A stretch of DNA of 64,000 nt from Sipunculus nudus (GCA_026874595.1 CM049317.1:58642118-58706117), one strand, 5' to 3'. Shown: positions 1 to 12,030, numbered from the stretch's first letter. A program made the numbers and translations. The notes: generated from the sequence alone by a model not told the origin.

Positions 1-1640
1 GCGTCTGTCAGTCCTTCAATCCGTTAATTCGTCCGTCCCGCATCATCACTGATGCCACACTTTCATAGTTAAACATATGGCCGGGGACCATTGTGGCCCA
101 AGGTCCTTGTTGTATTTTTAAATTATTCGTTGGGCATTTTCCAACACTGGTTATAGACGTTAAAAATTTCGATCTACATGATCTATCAACCGTGACTCCC
201 TCAAGCATTTCTCATGGGATATGCCAGCTGTCCTTTGGCTTGGACATCTTGCTTGTGAACATGATTAAGCGTTAAAATAAAAAGCAAGCCTTAGGGTGCC
301 TTTCCATACATGCACTAGGAATAAAGTAATGCATTTTAAATTTCAGACGTATATATAAAAGAGATTTGATGTTTGAACGCATTAAAGCAAAAATTATATA
401 CTAATTAAGCAACTGCACACGTGGAAAAGTAGTTCAAGCTATACCAGTTATTCAAAATAAACGCTGGTGAGTAATGCCTTAAATAAGTAGTTAGAAAATA
501 ATATTCAATCATGAGTTATTCGTTTGCCTTTTTCAATGATGTTTAATGCAACTAAAAATGTTTATATGTATAGTTGTGTCTTTATTTTATGACTGATCAA
601 TTATTTGAGATTAAATAATGAACAAAATGTTTACATCGCGTTCACTTGTGCTCACACCTCATGATACCATACGATACCTAAAAAAGAGATTATTAATACA
701 TGTATACCCGAGACTTATTTTTATTTGTAAATCGGTTGATAGAAAAAATAATGTCCAGATCATTTATTCTTTTACTATGAATTCCCCATTCATATTGCTT
801 GCTCCAGTGAAGATTTTATTTGCATTTTTTAATTGAGTTAATTATTCCTCTACGAAGCAAGGTTTAATGTAATTATCGACGTTGGTTGATTCGTCTGTAA
901 GCAGCAACAGTTATAGACGGACTTATGAGGAGAGCCAGAAAAAAATCAATGTTTACCTGGATCACAATAATATCTCACAAATATATTTATAAAACCGTCT
1001 TTAATTTTGGTTTTAGGGGAACCTTTAATTGGGTATAAATTTCTAAAAGGGGCGAGCAGACCGGTTATGCAAAATCGAGTTGGTTAACTTGCCCCACATT
1101 TCTCTTGAATTTATATAATTCTCGCTATAAACTGTAAATTCATAAAATATAAAATACACATAATATGAATTGACTGACTTTAAAGTCTGCATTTACGTGT
1201 AGTCTCAACTTCGTTAATGAGTTTCCAGTTGTATACTATGTCTCCGGAAAATATTATGTTGCATATCTGTTCCCATTTACAACAATTTCACAATTTACAA
1301 ATTGTCAGATTGTATATATGAAGTGGGAAAAAGCAAAAGGTATATTTTGATATCTATAGCCTAGGAGTTGTGTTTTGTTAGTTTCCAGTCTGCAACTTAT
1401 TTAATGTAAGACCGAAACTACGACTACATGTTTACAAGAGATTGAATATGACACTGGCCATTCGGTACCTCTTTCTCTCATCCATCAATAACAGTTGTTT
1501 TTTTTTTTTAATAATTATTCTGAAGTTTATGAACAGAAAAAGGGCAGTTTTTAGTTTTTAAAACGGCAAAGAATTCAGTTTTTTTTCATAGGTACAAAGT
1601 GACTTAAAATCAAATAACGTATCCAACGATTGACCGATTA
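1..1640. other. AT-rich noncoding stretch, nothing recognised
   Basis: No reading frame here exceeds about 72 codons and none shows a recognisable domain. The stretch is AT-rich with scattered homopolymers. I see no tRNA, no clear terminal repeats and no convincing splice-site pair. It is probably intergenic or intronic. Confidence 0.6.
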
Positions 1641-1653
1641 TATTCTTTTAAAT

Positions 1654-1658
<5 letters not shown>

Positions 1659-1722
<64 letters not shown>
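1659..1722. repeat. (TA)n microsatellite
   Basis: About 60 bases of nearly pure alternating TA with one TT interruption near 1713. The IYIYIY-type reading frames across it are artefacts of the repeat. It is one of roughly sixteen such tracts in the window. Confidence 0.97.
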
Positions 1723-1723
<1 letters not shown>

Positions 1724-1787
1724 AAATAAGATAAATGTCTATGGCAAGTACCTGCGCCAATATATATATTATGCAAAGTATCTACTA

Positions 1788-1828
1788 GCCCCCCCCCCCC
1801 CACTTGCAAAATCCTGGATCCGCCCCTG
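1788..1828 (-). mobile_element. End of a hAT-like MITE: C-run plus terminal motif
   Basis: A run of C is followed by a terminal motif whose reverse complement reads CAGGGGCGGATCCAGGAT. The same GGATCCAGG-next-to-G-run arrangement occurs at about 28222, 45020 and 45200, so this looks like one terminus of a dispersed short element. Starting with CAG and being followed by a G-rich block is typical of many animal hAT-derived MITEs. I did not find the other end next to it. Confidence 0.45.
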
Positions 1829-2639
1829 TTAACTGTCACGTTTATCGTAAATCATACGGCAATCAACGGATGTAAATTATTTTATGTGACACCGGGCATA
1901 ATTATAATGACTGTAACAGAAACTCGGCTCGGCTCTATCTAATCTCAGCTGACGGCGGCGCAAAATGGCGGAAAAAAATAAATAGGGATAAGTTTAACGG
2001 ATGGGATATCATTAAAACTTCTTCGCAATTGCAAAAGTATCCAATTTTCAATGCAACTTCAATATATTACATGTAAGTGCATTTTACCTTATTGCGTTTT
2101 TTAGTCAAAGAAGACGCGAGTAATACTGTTCATAAACGCAATTACATAACCAGTAAGAACGTATTCGTAGCGGCGACAATGCTTTGTGTACTGGCTCCGT
2201 TTTATAGGGGTAAAGACATAATTAAACTTGCATGGATTTTATGTTGATGCTATTAGTTTATTGTTACAGAATTTGGTCTTTAAAGAATAATATACTCGAG
2301 ATACTGATAAGTTTTCTCCCTTTATAGACACACATCATACTGAGCTTAGAATCCAACCCCAGTGCATACATTGGATGCTGGCTTAAATGAACTCTATGAT
2401 ATATTTATCATTTTAGTCACCCCTGGGGGCTATGAACCCTACTGAGTATTACCGCTAGGCTAATAGCTGTCTTGATGCGACGTCTCCTCCGGATTTCCCG
2501 GTTGTCCTTTGTCGCTGATGAGCATGTGTATACGTAGCTGGAGTCGTTGCTTTACCGCCTGTCCCCTCAAGCCATCCTCATAATCAGCTCGAGGAACGAC
2601 CTCTGATTGTAGTGTCTCAAAAGACGGGAAACCCCAACA
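1829..2639. other. Noncoding; contains a CpG-rich AAAATGGCGG site
   Basis: Mostly unremarkable AT-rich DNA. At about 1950-1971 a small CpG-rich patch reads GACGGCGGCGCAAAATGGCGG, here broken as GACGGCGGCG then CAAAATGGCGG. It resembles a YY1-type initiator element. The ATG in it opens only a six-codon frame, so no gene can be supported. Confidence 0.35.
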
Positions 2640-3012
2640 ACGCAATCGTATGGAACCCCTAAAGTGACATACGTGATATTTTTTTTGGGGGTAAATGTCG
2701 CGTTCCCTCGCGATCTTTTCGCGTTCCCTCGCGATCTTTTCGCGTTCCCTCGCGATCATTTCGCGTTCCCTCGTGATCTTTTCGCGTTCCCTCGCGATCT
2801 TTTCGCGTTCCCTCGCGATCTTTTCGCGTCCCTCGCGATCTTACAAATTATCACAAGGCTGGTTCCCTGCTACCCTATATCTAGCATACAACATCTAGCA
2901 TACAAAAAATTGGACGCAGGAACCAGTACAACAGTTCTCTGTGTCTCGTTCTGTGTCTTTAACACCACCATGCTCCACCGAGTGATATACACTCGATGTC
3001 AGGTTAACAAAG
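2640..3012 (+). mobile_element. Non-autonomous element, copy A, with internal 21-bp minisatellite
   Basis: The sequence matches the reverse complement of 5915-6265 along its whole length. Both copies share a CGCAATCG-like edge, a CCCCTAAAGTGAC block, an ACGTGATATTTTTTT block, the minisatellite, then GGCTGGTTCCCTGCT, a TGGACGC/AACCAGTACAA block, and a TCTTTAACACCAC block running on to CGATGTCAG. Homology stops near 2640 and 3012. No transposase is present. I cannot see clean terminal inverted repeats or a target duplication, so the superfamily is open; a Helitron-like or MITE-type element is possible. Confidence 0.75.
2698..2843 (+). repeat. 21-bp minisatellite, 7 units, CpG-rich
   Basis: Seven head-to-tail units of TCGCGTTCCCTCGCGATC plus a T-rich spacer, nearly identical; single-base changes and one missing base occur in the last unit. 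Each unit holds TCGCG and CGCGA arms around a TTCCCT loop, so each unit can fold into a small hairpin. Because 21 is a multiple of three, all frames stay open. The AFPRDLF and SRSLAIF repeat peptides are therefore not evidence of a gene. Confidence 0.95.
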
Positions 3013-3169
3013 CGATACTTGAATAAGAGAGATTAGACTTTTTGTCATGTTTCTGATATATGTTATCTATTCCCCATTTATTCATTTTTATTTTTTTGCA
3101 TACCTCTTTTTATATTTTTAGCAATTAGATTATCAAATTATTCGTTTCTATCTCTTTGTTTATTGGCAG

Positions 3170-3390
3170 TCAGACCCAACAACGGATCAACAATGTCAAC
3201 CTGGAACAGGCCCATATCCCGATGTAATTTACTGAAATTGATAATATTTTTCCCGTCAGTTATTGGTTCAGACCCATTTTAAGATGGGTCAGGCCTAATT
3301 ACCAATCAACAATATCAACTTTGCATATGCCCATCTCCCTATGTTCATTTACTGATATTGGTAATATTTTATACACATTTGTTATCTATA
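3170..3390 (+). repeat. Two-copy degenerate tandem repeat, period about 120 bp
   Basis: Unit 1 starts at 3170 and unit 2 at 3290. Shared blocks include CAGACCC/CAGGCCT, ATCAACAATRTCAAC, GCCCATMTCCC and ATTTACTGAWATTGRTAATATTTT. The units are clearly related but diverged, which suggests an old local duplication. Confidence 0.8.
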
Positions 3391-3691
3391 AAATAAGACA
3401 AAAAATACAAATATTACACACATATTTAAATTTATTTAAATTTATTTAAAAAATAAAAATAATTGTACAAGGTATAGAACCTTTGTAGGTTTATATTTTT
3501 CCACCCATCAGCTATTTTCCACACATAATACCATAAAATATACAAATTATAATACTCGTAGATGAGAAACTATTATTTATTTCATTTTTTTTTTTTTCTT
3601 TCTTTAATTCAAAGCTGTAAGAATGCTTCGACAGATCATGATCGGATATTGGGTCGGTCCTTCTTAAGATCGGAAGATGGCGCGCGAAATT

Positions 3692-3705
3692 TATATATAT
3701 ATATA

Positions 3706-3775
<70 letters not shown>
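3692..3775. repeat. (TA)n microsatellite
   Basis: About 84 bases of alternating TA with a TCTA interruption near 3707. Confidence 0.97.
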
Positions 3776-3778
<3 letters not shown>

Positions 3779-5399
3779 ACAAAACAAAAACTTAAATGCG
3801 CAATTTAAGAACTTTATTTTTAATCATACCCTGTATTGACCCCCCCCCCAGCCTAAATTCTGAATTTTCTGGATCCCCCACTGGTTTGAATTCATCATTC
3901 TGAAATGTTCTGAACTTTTGATGTCCTAAGTTGTGCTATATAATCATAATACAAGATATGAAAAGTGCGACGCGAAAGAGACCGATTTATGCTCTGACGG
4001 ACAAGGGGTGATCACTAATGCTCTAATGACCTATGGTCAACTGAGCTAAAAAAATGCATGTATTTTCCAAGAAGCATGCGGAAGGTCCAATTTGCTTTGG
4101 TCAGGTTCACTGAAATGTTTTTACTTTACCAATTATTTCTGTTTTACGTTAACGGCTAGGGAATTAGGTTACATTATCGTTTGATTTCGCATTACATTAT
4201 TGGTTAGTGATGCGTTATCGTCATTTATTTATTACGTTATCAATTGGTTTTACATAATCAGTTGTAACAGTCCCATAATTAATTGGCTTTAGGCTACATC
4301 TGTTCTTCTTCTTCTGATACTAAACACTAGTATGCAGATATTCCAGTGTCCAGAGGGTTATTTTACCCTGGATCATTTTATACCCACCTTGTCTCATTGA
4401 TGTATTTTTGTAAATGTGGTTCTCCATTAAGAAACAGAAATATTTAACTTATTTGCCGACCCCACATCAGTGAATACAAAACCACAAGTCTGCCCTGGAG
4501 GACCAACACATTCTTCAATTGTCGATAAACAAATGAAGCATAGAACCGACCTTTAGAGAATGAGAATAAAAACTTCTTATTTTGATATCTGGGCCCTGTT
4601 TCTTGACTTTTAATTAGTACGAGCCAGGTGGACATTTTCCTGGATTGTTGTGCCTCCTTTGACATTTGCAAACTTTACTTTTGGTATTTACAATTACTCT
4701 TTTATTAAAGATTTTGTGGAGGTAACCGCCACCATTTTCAATATTTTAATATTAACATCTGCAGAATTCCCTTCCGCTTTCGGATTACGTGACACGGCAT
4801 TATCGCACGCTTCCTCTGATATTTTTCCTGGCGGTAACCAGGCCCGGTGACCACTGCACTTGCGAGCCCTGGGTGCGTAATCTATCCCATTGCTGGGTCG
4901 AACCCCCGAAGCAGGGCCGGCCAGCACGATCTTCCCATTAAGTCTATTTTAGTCTCTTACACCATCTACAGAGAGATATTGCTCACAAACCATCAATTAA
5001 TAATAATGGTTAACATTTTGTTTCATAGAATTATTTCATGTGAATTTTTAAAAGAGAATTATTTGTAAACTTTTCCGAAATTTTAAATGAGGAAATATTA
5101 GAAGGAAAGTTGATAAATATATGATAGAAATGCCTGAAAATGTATGTATGTTCTAAGATGACATTATTGTTAAATATAATCGGGATATGTGATATATCGT
5201 GTTTCTTTAATAAAATCATAAGAACAACAACGAAGGCGTCATTTCTATTTAGCAGATCTGATAATTTAAGACATTCTGATTATTTTATGTATGTCTTAGG
5301 TTTTTTCGAGATCAATTAGATCATCTTAAACACCGGTTTGCACATATCTCCGGGTGGTCGAGGACCCATAATAATAAATAGCAAATATGTGGGGCATGA

Positions 5400-5402
<3 letters not shown>
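3776..5402. other. Noncoding; C-run with degenerate MITE end, otherwise nothing clear
   Basis: At 3840-3885 a C-run is followed by TTTTCTGGATCC, which resembles the MITE terminus at 1788-1828 but is decayed. Around 4850-4935 there is a GC-rich patch whose minus strand contains GGGGGTTCGACCC, a tRNA B-box-like string. I could not build a tRNA or an A-box around it. The rest is AT-rich with only short frames. Confidence 0.4.

Positions 5403-5455
<53 letters not shown>
5403..5455. repeat. (TA)n microsatellite
   Basis: About 53 bases of alternating TA with a single G interruption. Confidence 0.97.
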
Positions 5456-5914
5456 GTTTTGACAGTGGAAGTATCAATTTTCCAAGATGAACTGTGTCCA
5501 GTATTTTAAATATTTAATAAAATAAAACCTAATATTAATTTCATGTCAGGTAAAAATAAAAGGTATAAAATATTAATGAAAACATTTATGCCATATATAT
5601 ATATGTTATCAGACCATTTGAGATCATCCTGAATAATTGTAGCAAAGTAATTATAATTATAAACAATCTTAACTCCAACATTGTTGATACACACTTTAAT
5701 TACTACATTACACCCTTTCCTAAAATCGAATAAAACTTCCTTTGTTTTTTTTTTTCATCATTTAAAAGAATATTGTGATTGACAACATTTAGTCAGATAT
5801 AATATCTCTTGCCTATAAGGCAATTCATTGTCATCAGAAATGAGTCCTAAGGTCACTGTGTCATCTGCATATTTAATCATTTTACTAATCTAATCTTATA
5901 CAAGCATCGTTGTG

Positions 5915-6265
5915 TTGAACTGACATCGAACATTTATCTTATTGGAGCGTAGTGGTGTTAAAGACAGAGAACGAGACACAGTAAACTATTGTACTGGTTT
6001 CCGCGTCCATTTATTTGCATGTATGCCAGATATAGGGGAGCAGGGAACCAGCTTAGCCGAACAGATCGCGGAGGAACGCGAAAAAGATCGCGAGGGAACG
6101 CGAAAAAGATCGCGAGGGAACGCGAAAAGATCGCGAGGGAACGCGAAAAGATCGCGAGGGAACGCCATATTATCGCGAGGGAACGCGATGTTGTCGCGAG
6201 GGAACGCGATATTTACCCAGAAAAAAATATCACGTACGTCACTTTAGGGGCTCCATGCAATCGCG
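5915..6265 (-). mobile_element. Non-autonomous element, copy B, inverted relative to copy A
   Basis: The reverse complement aligns block by block with 2640-3012: the CCCCTAAAGTGAC edge, the ACGTGATATTTTTT block, seven minisatellite units, GCTGGTTCCCTGCT, the GGACGC...CCAGTACAA block and the TGTCTTTAACACCAC block. The two copies lie about 3 kb apart in opposite orientation and could pair to form a large stem. Copy B is not simply a recent duplicate, because several substitutions and small indels separate the copies. No coding capacity is seen. Confidence 0.75.
6065..6213 (-). repeat. 21-bp minisatellite, 7 units, inverted
   Basis: Seven units of GATCGCGAGGGAACGCG plus a short A-rich spacer, the reverse complement of the array at 2698-2843. 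The last three units drift (ATATTATCG, ATGTTGTCG spacers), so diversity is concentrated at one edge. The RERERE-type peptides here come from the repeat. Confidence 0.95.
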
Positions 6266-7514
6266 CATGTAGAGCTATTTATTGTCTAGTATGATAAGGT
6301 GGGATCAGGGAATTCCGCGACTTAGGGTGCCATTTATTCAATGTTTTAATTGAATTTCCTCCTCGGTCACATCGAAATTGAGGCGTAACTCGAACGAAGT
6401 ACGTACCTTAAATGAAAGACGTTCTATAATCTGCGATCGTCTTTGAGAAAATAACTATACATACAACCTAGGAATTAATACATGACTCATCAGACATTTA
6501 TATTTGGCTATTAAGCTTATCTAATTATTGAGTCGTGATACAGTTCATACGGTGAATATACTGCAACGGTCATGTATGCAGCTGCATTGATATCGTAGTA
6601 AACAGTCGATAATCTTAGCATTAGGCTACGAATGATTAATTAACTTAACATGATACATGTGAATTCAACTGAAAATGCGTCTTTATGGTAATAAGTCATT
6701 TCCTGGTTCGCCTACAAGTCGCCTATGCTTGCATTCACATGGTCAGAAGTTCATCAACATGCAGAAATCAATATGCTGACGGAATTTTTCTCGTACATGA
6801 CAGGTGTAGTTAGAAAGTATATTAAAAAATGTAATGATTTTTCTGGATTATCTTAAGTGATAGTGTACTTGTAGGCCATTAGGCGGTGTCAAAATTGTAT
6901 ATGTATATATTTGCATCCTCATAATGCCTTACAGGGCGGTTCTCGCTAAAAGATATTAAGGCACTCTGACGCCAGTAGGCTGATCGTAGACTCCCTAATG
7001 TCGGCTGGCCGTAAAACTTGTTGACTTGGGGCCTATGGCATAAAGACATCAGGAGAAACACTTTTGTTAAATAACAGGTCATTTTCGCTCCCAAGATTTT
7101 CAAATGAAAATGGAGAGAAATAGACGTAATACAGTATATACCAACAGCCAAATCACTGTTATAAGAATGGGCCAGGACGTTGCGAAGAGAAATATTGTTT
7201 GCACGGGACGGGGGAACAGTTTGCTTTATGAGGGGTACATTCATGTTACCAAATCGATATTTTCTGTGAGAGGTGAGAAATACATTTGATCGATTATAAT
7301 ACTTAATACATGCTTAATACATGTTCTTAATACATGCGTAGTCTTCATATCAAATAGCGCCATCTTTGCTAACTTGTTTTTCAATGGTGCCATTTTTCCT
7401 GACCCATTTTGTTCAACCCTCGGGTCAGTTTGCGGTCTCCGAGGTCACGTACTGATGTTTATAAAACTCCCCCTCCCCAAGCAACAAACTCTATATATTT
7501 AATTACTGTAGCCG

Positions 7515-7517
<3 letters not shown>
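6266..7517. other. Noncoding stretch, nothing recognised
   Basis: The longest frame is a minus-strand 121-codon ORF at 6879-7244. It shows no domain I recognise, no signal peptide and no splice context. I see no repeats longer than a few units. Confidence 0.5.

Positions 7518-7574
<57 letters not shown>
7518..7574. repeat. (TA)n microsatellite
   Basis: About 57 bases of uninterrupted alternating TA. Confidence 0.97.
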
Positions 7575-7577
<3 letters not shown>

Positions 7578-8659
7578 TTCTAAATACAATAGTGACGCAG
7601 GTATATATGTAGTGAAGGAGTAGACGTAGTTCCTTAAATATAGAAGGATTAGAATTGTTTCAAGGCAAAATACATGAACATAAAAAATATATTTTTTTCG
7701 GTACGAATTTAATGGAATTAGTAATATATTATGAGCATGTGAAATTGTTTCAAAGCAAATTATACAAACATGAACAATACTTTCTTGAATAATGACCAAT
7801 TTTGATTTTGAATTTACTATTAAGACGAGAAGTCTCGGATGTTCAACCTCACCATGAACTTTTCGTGACCTAAACAGCATATACATTTTATGAATAATCA
7901 GAAACAAAACTGTTTCGTGCAGCCAATTAGGTCCCCGATATTATTGTAAAGCGAGAGTCATCTTACAATAATAAAATTTGCATAATTTGGGAAAGCTCTC
8001 CCAAACAGAACACGTGTATATAGTCTGTACCATTACCAATGTCGGTATGTTTTTTTTTTATATAAAAAAGAGACAGTATAAGAAGTTCTAGGCCAAAGGC
8101 TGCAGGAGCCATTGCTCCGACTACTGAAGGGTATCTTACCTGTATAGCACATAATTCATATGAGACAAATAATCCAAAATATTTCAAGACGGTCACAATG
8201 ACTGCGATTAATTCATCAGTGCAGCGATTCCAGTTGATGACGCCAGTCAATGCGACGTTTACGTCATCGACCTTTGCTTCGTCATTATTGTCCCGTAAAT
8301 AGCTCTCGCAAGGAAGACCTTATGTGTAGGAGCGTTTTGGGGGGCTTATTATAATAATTAAATAAAAAAAGCGGGGCACAAGGACTCTGTTGGTGAGTGC
8401 AATTCATAAATTGAAGAGGTTCGTTTTGAGAAGTAATGACCTCTGTCGGAAAGAGTGTGTGTGTGCCGGGGGGGGGGGGGGTCCACATGCAGGCATGTAG
8501 AATTTTGGAATGATAAACTATATAAACTAAATGTTATCTGGGACAATCCCCAGACGCTGAAATCTTCATTATGCTTCCTCCGCTCATTTTAATCGAATAT
8601 GTTTTTTTCCTTATGTACGTAGTCCGTAACTCTAGAATCTGCTCCCCATACGTACGTCT
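7575..8659. other. Noncoding; G-run at 8469-8482
   Basis: AT-rich DNA without a credible gene. A GTGTGTGTG stretch leads into a run of about 14 G followed by TCCACATGC. The G-run plus TCC resembles the MITE edges elsewhere in the window, but the GGATCC core is missing. Confidence 0.4.
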
Positions 8660-9487
8660 GCTTAATTGATACTCAGCAATGATATATGAATGATTTCTGG
8701 AGATGTTTTTCTTTCAAGTCATGCTATATTATGAAAAAATTACTTTTAATAAATAATAATAATAATGATTATAACATTCCTCAGTCCGTTACTGAATGCT
8801 AAACCATTTAAATAAAGCTTGTTTAAACTTGTTTATTTGAAGAAAAAAAAAAAATAGCAAGTTCCGTCGTTCACGGATGCATTGCTTATATTAAGTAGTA
8901 TTCCCGCACAGAATTATTTGCAACCTTATGAAAAAACTGTCACAGTTGTTCTGTGTACCAGCCTGTACATTTCTTGATTATCTAAAACTGGCACAAAAAC
9001 ATCTGTGCAAGTTTCTTCGTTCACGGGTGCATTGCTTACATTGCTTACTGGGTGCATTGCTTACAGAAGTATTTGCAACCTTATGAAAAAGCTGTCACAG
9101 TTGGTCTGTGTTCGATCACATAAGGAAAACAGGAAACCTGGAAGAACTTGCTAATTATTTATCAAGTTTATATATTGTTAAGCTTATTGTCCACTGACAT
9201 TACCAGGGCCAGAATAGGATAGCCCACTGATCTTTCCTGGATAGTGATATTCAGTTGCACTCATTTATGTTAAAAATCCAATATACCTAGGAGTATTCTT
9301 ACTTTTTTTTACATATGAGTATAAAAAAAATTGTTTAACATGACGTTAAATGATAGTGTAAATAAATATAAAATATAAACATATTTATTTTACATGGATT
9401 GTACAAAAAATTATTATAACTAATCGCGGCACTCTCCACGGCTCAGATTATTTATAATTCTAGATTACTTGTAGTTTATCTCAGTTA
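8660..9487 (+). repeat. Copy 1 of a ~1.1-kb tandem duplication
   Basis: It shares long blocks in the same order with 9775-10640: a TTTAATAAATAATAATAATAA tract (split here as TTTAATAAATAA then TAATAATAA), GTTTATTTGAA, the GTTCACGG/GTGCATTGC block, ATTTGCAACCTTATG, CTGTCACAGTTG, CTAAAACTGGCACAAAAACA, and a shared end TAGTTTATCTCAG. Within copy 1 the GTGCATTGCTTACA segment is repeated again near 9040-9065. No coding function is visible. Confidence 0.8.
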
Positions 9488-9774
9488 AAGCAAAATCTGA
9501 AAGTGTATAATTTGTGAAATATTAGAAATAACGTACAAATTAAACCCACAAGGTAGCAGCTGGTTTTCTTTCTTAGCTGTATCATTTATTCACGTTATCA
9601 AACTAGAAATGTGCATTCCACTGAACGCCATGTTTCAAAGGTTCATTTGTGCAGAAATTACTTGACTTTTTTTAATATTTCTTGATGAGTTTACAGGATC
9701 CGGAGCAAGTGCCAGAACTATATCAAAATCTAATCGATTCTTCTTTGGCCCACTTCCGAAATGCCCTGAAAGAC

Positions 9775-10640
9775 GGTACTCTGTATTGATATTTGCATGA
9801 TTTGTAAAGGTGTTATTCTTTCAAACCATGTTATATAATGAAAAAAAATAATTTTAATAAATAATAATCATAATAATAATAATAATTATAATAAAATAAT
9901 TATAATAATATAATTATTCCCCATTCCGTTATAAAAGCTTGTCAATAACTTGTTTATTTGAAAAAAAAAACACGGCCAGTTTCTTCGTTCACAGGTGCAT
10001 TGCTTGCATTAAGTAGTAGTCCCGCAAGGAAGTATTTGCAACCTTATGGTAAGGCTGTCACAGTTGTGCTGTGTACCAGCCTATACATTTCTTGTTTATC
10101 TAAAACTGGCACAAAAACATCTGTGCGGGGGTACAGGTCCACTTAACCACAGCAAGAACAGTAACACGGAAGACAAAGGGACTGTTCCACATTCTGGTGT
10201 TTGTAGGTCACATGCTGGTGGCAGATGACAACAGAAAAACAGGAGACCTGGAGGAACGTGCTAATTGATTATCAGGGTTATATATTGTTAAGCTTGTTGT
10301 CAACTGACGTATTCAAGTTTAGAATAAGATATCCCACTGATCATTACCACTGATCATTACTAGATATTGTAATTCAGATGCACTCATTAATGTAAAAATT
10401 CCAATATACATAGGAGTATTTTTACAGTTTTTAACATATGAGTGAAAACAAAACCCATTTTCTCTAATATGACTTTAATTAACGTTAAATAATAGTGAGA
10501 ATACATATAAAATATAAACATGTTTATTTTACATGGATTGAACAAAGAGTTATTATAACTTATTGCGGCACTCTCCATGGCTCCGATTATTTAGAATTCT
10601 AGAATACTTGTAGTTTCGTTTTCGTTTATCTCAGTATAAT
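9775..10640 (+). repeat. Copy 2 of a ~1.1-kb tandem duplication
   Basis: The partner of 8660-9487, roughly 1,115-1,150 bp downstream. It has an expanded TAA-type microsatellite (about 9860-9920) and a few insertions, such as a duplicated TCGTTT before the shared end near 10620. The 62- and 60-codon frames inside do not correspond to open frames in copy 1, which argues against coding. Confidence 0.8.
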
Positions 10641-11177
10641 GGCGAACATTAATTGATGAGCCATCTCACGTCACCACACTCAGACTAATTTTGTTTAAAA
10701 CGTCCTTAACATTACATAAAGTGTCGACGGGTCGACTGAAACCATATTGTGCATTGAACATATTTTGATTTCTTTTTTTAATTATCTCTCCACATATGAT
10801 CTGTTCCTCACATTTTGCAGTATTCTGAATATTTTGCCTCTGGTTAGGACACAGGCAGCAATGTTTGAGAACCTCGAAAGGGTTGTAATAAGTGCTTGAG
10901 ACCTGTAGGCGCCAGTAAATATAATCATTTCTCAGCTCGTTTTTGTGTGATAATATGCTGTTGTCAATCAGGCAATCAATGTGTTATTACAACATCTCCC
11001 AGGTTAGACTTTTCCTGAATAAAATGCTGTTCATATAAGGACCCTGTAATACATAGAGAAATTACAATGAATTACAATTTCTTTTGTGCCATTAAACTAA
11101 AATGACATCAAACAATCAGAAGAAATGTAGACCCATTTGTGGCTCTGTAGTATGTATATTACAGGCAAACTGTGTAA
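10641..11177. other. Noncoding stretch, nothing recognised
   Basis: AT-rich with short frames only. I see no repeat partner elsewhere in the window. Confidence 0.5.
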
Positions 11178-11321
11178 TCAGGCATTCCGTGTAATGACTG
11201 AAAATTTAAGCGATAACAGGAAATGACTGATTTACTCAGGGATTTCATGAAATGACTAAAATTTCCAGGCAAAATGCGCAATGTGTGGTTTTATGTTTCA
11301 GTCATTACACGAAATGCCTAA
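11178..11321. mobile_element. Palindromic MITE, 26-bp arms
   Basis: The left arm at 11178-11203 and the right arm at 11296-11321 are inverted copies with two mismatches. They share the core GTGTAATGACTGAAA and its complement. The centre repeats the theme (AAATGACT motifs), so the whole 144 bp is built from variants of one motif. No target duplication is evident. Confidence 0.7.
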
Positions 11322-11634
11322 TTTCTTGTTGGTATGTATGTTACTGCTAAACGACAACCCGAATCGTCGGTTGAAACTCAGTTCATTTGTTTTTTCCCCC
11401 TGCTGTATCAATGATAAATGCACTTAAACATAGGTTTAGTGCAAGGGCACCTATAAGAAACACATATCAAGTACAAATAATATAATGCAATTATGGTTAA
11501 GTCGATTTAGTCCACACATCAAATGTTTGCCATATAACGACCCCTTCTAGTTACGAACAACCATTCTTCTTTATCTATTTACCTTATAGGTTAAGTAAAC
11601 CTATTCCACGTGCGTTTGTTGTGTGATTGGAGGA

Positions 11635-12030
11635 TTTCACCCAAATCCCAGACTTTGCCCTGATTTGATTGGCTGGTACACATGTGACATTATGAACTGA
11701 ATTTTATCAGGAACTCAGATCTATTAATACATGTTGTTTTTATTTTCTCCTGAAAATTTGGGACTGACAGTGGCAGAAATACTGTGCTTTTACTGAGATT
11801 TAAAATTTAATGTCACAAGGGGTTTTCCAGTGGCTACCGTCAGTGCAGATGTGACAGTGTTCATGCCTGTGCTGATAGCTACTAAACAAATCACACAACC
11901 TCTGTGTTTTTGTGTAAAAATAAATAGGAAAAATGTTTTTCTGCCAGGAAATGGTCTCATTTTATATAAAATCTATATTAATTAATTATCTAGGGGTCAA
12001 AGTGTTACATGATAATATAATGGGACCTGG
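11635..12030 (+). repeat. Dispersed repeat, copy 1 (partner at 26790-27180)
   Basis: Blocks shared in order with 26790-27180 include GATTGGCT, AATACATGTTGTTTTTATT, the GGRCTGACAGT...CAGAAATACT block, GGTTTTCC, GACAGTG, CTTTTTGTG..AAAATAAA, TCTATATTAAT and ATGATAATATAATG. Both copies are in the same orientation, about 15.2 kb apart. No ORF is shared. This looks like an old non-autonomous repeat. Confidence 0.7.

Noticed and set aside
2664..3026. Open frame with repeated AFPRDLF peptides
   Set aside because: It is produced by a 21-bp minisatellite (a multiple of three), all frames stay open, and the inverted copy at 5942-6294 shows the same artefact.
4850..4940. tRNA or SINE head on the minus strand (GGGGGTTCGACCC)
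   Set aside because: Only a B-box-like string is present; no A-box at the right distance and no tRNA fold.
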